DNA of 7,684 nucleotides from Chitinophagaceae bacterium (GTDB taxonomy: Bacteria > Bacteroidota > Bacteroidia > Chitinophagales > Chitinophagaceae), in assembly GCA_947461645.1 (NCBI GenBank), contig CANHMN010000074.1, positions 1-7,684 of the forward strand, written 5' to 3'. Positions 5,242 to 7,684 of this stretch are shown piece by piece (the stretch's first letter is position 1; each line of letters starts with the position of its first letter). Below the pieces are notes generated by a model, which did not search any database, was not told where the DNA came from, and worked only from the letters and a program-made list of their open reading frames with translations. The translations under genes were made by a program, and so were the position numbers.

Positions 5242-6720
5242 TTAAGGTTGTTTGTTATTTTCTTTTCTTCTGGTATGTTTACCCAGAATTCTGCTGCTCT
5301 CTTTCTTCACAAGTTCATTGTTTCGGTGGCCCCATATTTTTTTACGAGCTTCTTTTCCTGCTGATTCTATATCTACTATTGGTAGCGGATAATCGCGACC
5401 AATTAGAATACCATATAATTGCTGTTCCATCAAACTCATTTTATGAGGCTCATGTATGTGCTCTTCAGGTAAATTTTCTAACTCCGGCAACCATTGTTTT
5501 ATGAAAACACCTTTCGGATCATGGTCTCTACTCTGTTTTACCGGATTATACATTCTTATCGTATTGATTCCTGTAGTTCCGGCTTGCATTTGAAACTGAG
5601 GATAATGTATTCCTGGTTCATAATCCAAAAACAACCGCGCCAAATGATAAGTTGCTTCGCGCCAATCCTGATATAGATGGTGACAAAAAAAACTTACCAG
5701 CATGGCCCTCATTCTAAAATTTATCCAGCCGGTTTGTTTTAAACAACGCATACAGGCATCAACTAAGGGAAAACCTGTTTTACCCTCTTTCCAAGAATCA
5801 ATAAATATTTCATTCTTCGGATGATTCAATAATTCATAGCCTTCATTAACACACGAAGTTTCATAACTGCATTCCATTTCAAACTTTTGAATGAAATGAC
5901 AATGCCATTTCAGCCTTGTTAAAAAATTAGTGTAAGGAAATTTAATTGATACCTGCTTTGAATGATGGTAAACAAATTGATATGCCTGACGTATAGAAAT
6001 ATTACCCCAACTCAGGTATGGCGAAATTCTTCCGCAACTCGTTCTGCTTTCAAGAGGTTTGCTGATGTTTTTACTGTATAGTAATCCTCGGCCGGAGACA
6101 AAAGATTCCAAATATTTATAAGCGACATCCTCACCCGCCGGCTGAAACTGATTGGGATAAATATTCAGCTGTTGTTCTAAATCATACTGCAACGGAAAGG
6201 GATTTTCAATGAATAAGGGTCGCTGAACCGAAAAGGTATTTTTGATAAGTGGGGTATGCATCATTTCAAACCATTTCTTGTCCCATCCCGACCTGTTTTG
6301 AATCCCCCTTAGTATTCCATCCCTTTGATACTGATGCCATGTAACACATTTCAATTTGCAATATTCAGCTACGGCCTTGTCTCGATTGTAAGTAAGCTGA
6401 ATGCCGCTTTCCTGATAGCTGAATATATTTCTGATCTCATATTGCTTGTTGATGGAATCTAACACAGCAAGAACTTCGGCATGAAAGATTACCACCTGTT
6501 TGTTAAATGGTTTCAATTTCTCATTTAATCTTAAAATAGAGTGGCGCTGAAATTGGAGGTGTCTCAATGAAGTGTCAGGATAGTCAATAACGGAAGGCTC
6601 GAATATAAAAATGGGTAAATAGGGAATAGCATCCTCCTCTGCATATTTAAAGGGAAGATGATCCTGAGACCTTATGTCTCTTTTGATCCATACTATATTT
6701 ATTATTGGTTTCTTCGACAT
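5242..6720 (-). CDS. Photolyase/cryptochrome-family flavoprotein, non-canonical active site
   Basis: The protein is 492 aa, the usual length for the family. Residues 6-135 form the Rossmann-like antenna domain (I-V-W-I-K-R-D-I-R start). The helical FAD domain follows: T227[12 protein letters not shown] (FAD phosphate loop), L270-K-W272-[14 protein letters not shown] (313-325), T-G-W332-I-N-F-R, D352-W353-R, then the flavin-proximal stretch D366 to M378 and Y391-N-P-V. R-x-Y-N-P and W410-L-P-E-L are family signatures. Aligned by eye to E. coli photolyase (from memory), the residue near flavin N5 is H372 (Asn378 there) and the proximal electron-relay Trp382 is F376. Dimer contacts Glu274, Asn341, Met345 and Trp384 are R269, F335, A339 and M378. 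So FAD binding is likely, but cyclobutane-dimer repair is uncertain; a photoreceptor or other repair role is possible. A strong GGGAAGG lies just upstream of the ATG. The downstream neighbour is the kinase operon, same strand. Confidence 0.88.
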   Translation of the reverse strand: MSKKPIINIVWIKRDIRSQDHLPFKYAEEDAIPYLPIFIFEPSVIDYPDTSLRHLQFQRHSILRLNEKLKPFNKQVVIFHAEVLAVLDSINKQYEIRNIFSYQESGIQLTYNRDKAVAEYCKLKCVTWHQYQRDGILRGIQNRSGWDKKWFEMMHTPLIKNTFSVQRPLFIENPFPLQYDLEQQLNIYPNQFQPAGEDVAYKYLESFVSGRGLLYSKNISKPLESRTSCGRISPYLSWGNISIRQAYQFVYHHSKQVSIKFPYTNFLTRLKWHCHFIQKFEMECSYETSCVNEGYELLNHPKNEIFIDSWKEGKTGFPLVDACMRCLKQTGWINFRMRAMLVSFFCHHLYQDWREATYHLARLFLDYEPGIHYPQFQMQAGTTGINTIRMYNPVKQSRDHDPKGVFIKQWLPELENLPEEHIHEPHKMSLMEQQLYGILIGRDYPLPIVDIESAGKEARKKIWGHRNNELVKKESSRILGKHTRRKENNKQP

Positions 6721-6723
6721 GAA

Positions 6724-6733
6724 CCTTCCCTTT
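6724..6733 (-). promoter_or_regulatory. Shine-Dalgarno-like site before the photolyase gene
   Basis: On the minus strand AAAGGGAAGG lies 3 bp before the ATG at 6720. It is the only strong purine-rich ribosome-binding site in the window, where the other genes rely on AT-rich leaders. It supports the chosen start. No TAnnTTTG was found in the following 60 bp. Confidence 0.5.
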
Positions 6734-6832
6734 GGTAACTGTTATATTGGTATTGCGCTGTTGTTTTCACTTAGACAACAAATTGACTGATAAAATTGTT
6801 TTCGGAAATCGAATGCATAATACATCTTATAA

Positions 6833-6918
6833 AAGGTTACCACCTTCGTGCGTGTTATAGCCTGCGCAAGTTTTACCCGGATATTCTTCGTTGGTGATGA
6901 CACCAACAAAGGCGCAAG
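6833..6918. repeat. Hairpin-rich non-coding element preceding the tandem array
   Basis: Two inverted repeats occur here: AAGGT/ACCTT (6833-6846, loop 4) and CTTcGTTGGTG/CACCAACaAAG (6886-6911, loop ATGA, 10 of 11 pairs). The heptamer GCGCAAG occurs at 6864-6870 and again at 6912-6918, the second copy ending exactly where the 196-bp array begins. The sequence is richer in GC than the flanks and resembles dispersed intergenic repeats that I recall from other Bacteroidetes genomes; that recollection is not verified. It lies upstream of the photolyase gene and could form part of its 5' region. Confidence 0.5.
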
Positions 6919-7114
6919 CTCCCTTCTCCCTTGGGATAGAAACAGAAGTGAGGTAAGGATTTGCGCGTGGCCTGGCAAAACGCGCGGAGCGATCGGGTTT
7001 GCCTTGATTTTCTCTTTGATTGCTTTCTTTATATCAAGACAAAGAAAGTAATGATAATAAATTTAGGTATTGGGTGAATGGTTAGAATAATATACTCATA
7101 ACCATAAAACCAAA
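6919..7114. repeat. 196-bp unit, copy 1
   Basis: Variants: CCCTTGGG, CAGAAGTG, GTGGCCTGG, TTTGCCTTG, CTCTTTGATTGC, GATAATAAA, GTATTGGGTG. The GGCAAA/TTTGCC pairing (6974-6979 with 6998-7003) is complete in this copy. Confidence 0.9.
7019..7052. other. Conserved stem-loop inside the 196-bp unit (first of four)
   Basis: ATTGCTTTCTTT pairs with AAAGAAAGTAAT around a 10-nt loop (ATATCAAGAC), with a single G-T pair. The same structure occurs at 7215-7248, 7411-7444 and about 7606-7639. In copies 2 and 4 the 5' arm reads GTTACTTTCTTT, so the G-T pair becomes A-T while an outer A-T becomes G-T: both arm versions keep the stem. A second, GC-rich hairpin, GCGCGT/ACGCGC (6963-6968 with 6980-6985), precedes it and competes with GGCAAA/TTTGCC. 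Confidence 0.6.
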
Positions 7115-7310
7115 CTCCCTTCTCCCTTGGAATAGAAACAGAAGTGAGGTAAGGATTTGCGCGTGGTCTGGCAAAACGCGCGAAGCGATCGGGTTTGCGT
7201 TGATTTTTTCTTTGGTTACTTTCTTTATATCAAGACAAAGAAAGTAATGATAGTAAATTTAGGTATTAGGTGAATGGTTAGAATAATATACCCATAACCT
7301 TAAAACCAAA
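7115..7310. repeat. 196-bp unit, copy 2
   Basis: Variants: CCCTTGGA, CAGAAGTG, GTGGTCTGG, GCGCGAAGC, TTTGCGTTG, TTCTTTGGTTAC, GATAGTAAA, GTATTAGGTG, ATACCCATAA. Confidence 0.9.
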
Positions 7311-7506
7311 CTCCCTTCTCCCATGGGATAGAAACAGCGGTGAGGTAAGGATTTGCGCGTGGTCTGGCAAAACGCGCGGAGCGATCGGGTTTGCGTTGAT
7401 TTTCTCTTTGATTGCTTTCTTTATATCAAGACAAAGAAAGTAATGATAATAAATTTAAGTATTTGGTGAATGGTTAGAATAATATACTCATAACCTTAAA
7501 ACCATG
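7311..7506. repeat. 196-bp unit, copy 3
   Basis: Variants: CCCATGGG, CAGCGGTG, GTGGTCTGG, TTTGCGTTG, CTCTTTGATTGC, GATAATAAA, TTAAGTATTTGGTG; the tail ends AACCATG instead of AACCAAA. Confidence 0.9.
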
Positions 7507-7675
7507 CTCCCTTCTCCCATGGGATAGAGATAGCGGTGAGGTAAGGATTTGCGCGTGGCCTGGCAAAACGCGCGGAGCGATCGGGTTTGCCTTGATTTTT
7601 CTTTGGTTACTTTCTTTGTATCAAGACAAAGAAAGTAATGATAGTAAAATCTAGGTATTGGAATATCTCATAACA
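7507..7675. repeat. 196-bp unit, copy 4, shortened tail
   Basis: Variants: CCCATGGG, GAGATAGCGGTG, GTGGCCTGG, TTTGCCTTG, TCTTTGGTTAC, CTTTGTATC, GATAGTAAA. One T is missing before the stem, so the CTTTCTTT arm lies at 7610 rather than 7611. About 15 bp of the tail (TGAATGGTTAGAAT plus one base) are deleted before CTCATAAC. The homology fades at about 7675. Confidence 0.8.
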
Positions 7676-7684
7676 GAATGTATA

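Larger units (their letters stand above)
6919..7684. repeat. Tandem array of a 196-bp unit, about 3.9 copies
   Basis: The unit begins CTCCCTTCTCCC at 6919, 7115, 7311 and 7507, an exact 196-bp period for three steps. Each unit has three parts: a GC-rich core with ATTTGCGCGTGG, GGCAAAACGCGC and GCGATCGGGTTTGC; a stem made of CTTTCTTT and AAAGAAAG; and an AT-rich tail with GAATGGTTAGAATAATATA (shortened in the last copy). Variant sites are mosaic: some alternate between copies (1,3 versus 2,4), others group 1,4 versus 2,3 or 1,2 versus 3,4. The left edge is sharp after 6918; the right edge may lie beyond the window. There are no cas genes and the spacing is far too long for CRISPR. The function is unknown. 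Confidence 0.92.

Noticed and set aside
5494..5676. 60-codon plus-strand frame within the photolyase gene
   Set aside because: It is antisense to the most conserved part of the flavoprotein, with no independent signal.
6742..6978. Minus-strand frame of 78 codons upstream of the photolyase
   Set aside because: It runs through the hairpin element and into the array and lacks a family match. It is better explained as non-coding repeat DNA.
6848..7051. Plus-strand frame of 67 codons entering array copy 1
   Set aside because: It crosses the element/array junction, has no promoter or ribosome site, and its array part recurs without a start codon in other copies. It is kept only as a low-interest finding.
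6919..7684. CRISPR array
   Set aside because: The repeats are 196 bp head to tail with no unique spacers, and no cas genes are present.
7115..7684. Plasmid-type origin iterons
   Set aside because: The units are far longer than iterons, and no replication initiator gene or AT-rich unwinding region with DnaA boxes is visible.

Overview
The window looks like chromosomal DNA of a low-GC member of the Bacteroidetes (Bacteroidota). Several genes are preceded by the -7 element typical of that phylum (TAnnTTTG). Most starts lack a Shine-Dalgarno sequence. The protein set also fits the phylum: a lipoprotein-type prohibitin, a signal-peptide beta-barrel, a GAF histidine kinase paired with an Rcp1-type single-domain response regulator, and a divergent photolyase/cryptochrome. 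I cannot place it to genus; Chitinophagaceae- or Cytophagales-like is a guess.

Layout. (1) 1-438: a small exported or membrane-anchored His/Cys protein on the minus strand that starts with TTG behind a good promoter. (2) 439-808: a divergent intergenic region holding that promoter and, on the other side, four direct repeats with an exact 11-bp period next to the promoter of the next gene. (3) 809-1189: a short XRE-type HTH protein with a C-terminal membrane helix. (4) 1190-1590: 401 bp without a gene, containing a perfect 17-bp inverted repeat and the promoter of the next gene. (5) 1591-2460: a lipoprotein SPFH/prohibitin protein, convergent with (6) 2540-3322, a putative outer-membrane beta-barrel; a strong hairpin terminator lies between them. 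(7) 5067-3365: a two-gene minus-strand operon, GAF histidine kinase then CheY-like receiver, 14 bp apart. (8) 6720-5242: a photolyase/cryptochrome-family flavoprotein whose scaffold is conserved but whose light-reduction and dimer-contact residues are largely changed. (9) 6721-7684: non-coding DNA with a hairpin-rich element followed by four tandem copies of a 196-bp unit that runs to, and perhaps past, the window end.

How the parts may work together: only the kinase/receiver pair is a clear functional unit. The receiver has no output domain, so it must act through a protein partner or phosphorelay outside the window. The photolyase lies directly upstream in the same orientation, but the 174-bp gap does not show co-transcription. 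The most unusual items are the 11-bp iterated promoter motif, the 196-bp mosaic tandem array and the non-canonical flavoprotein active site.
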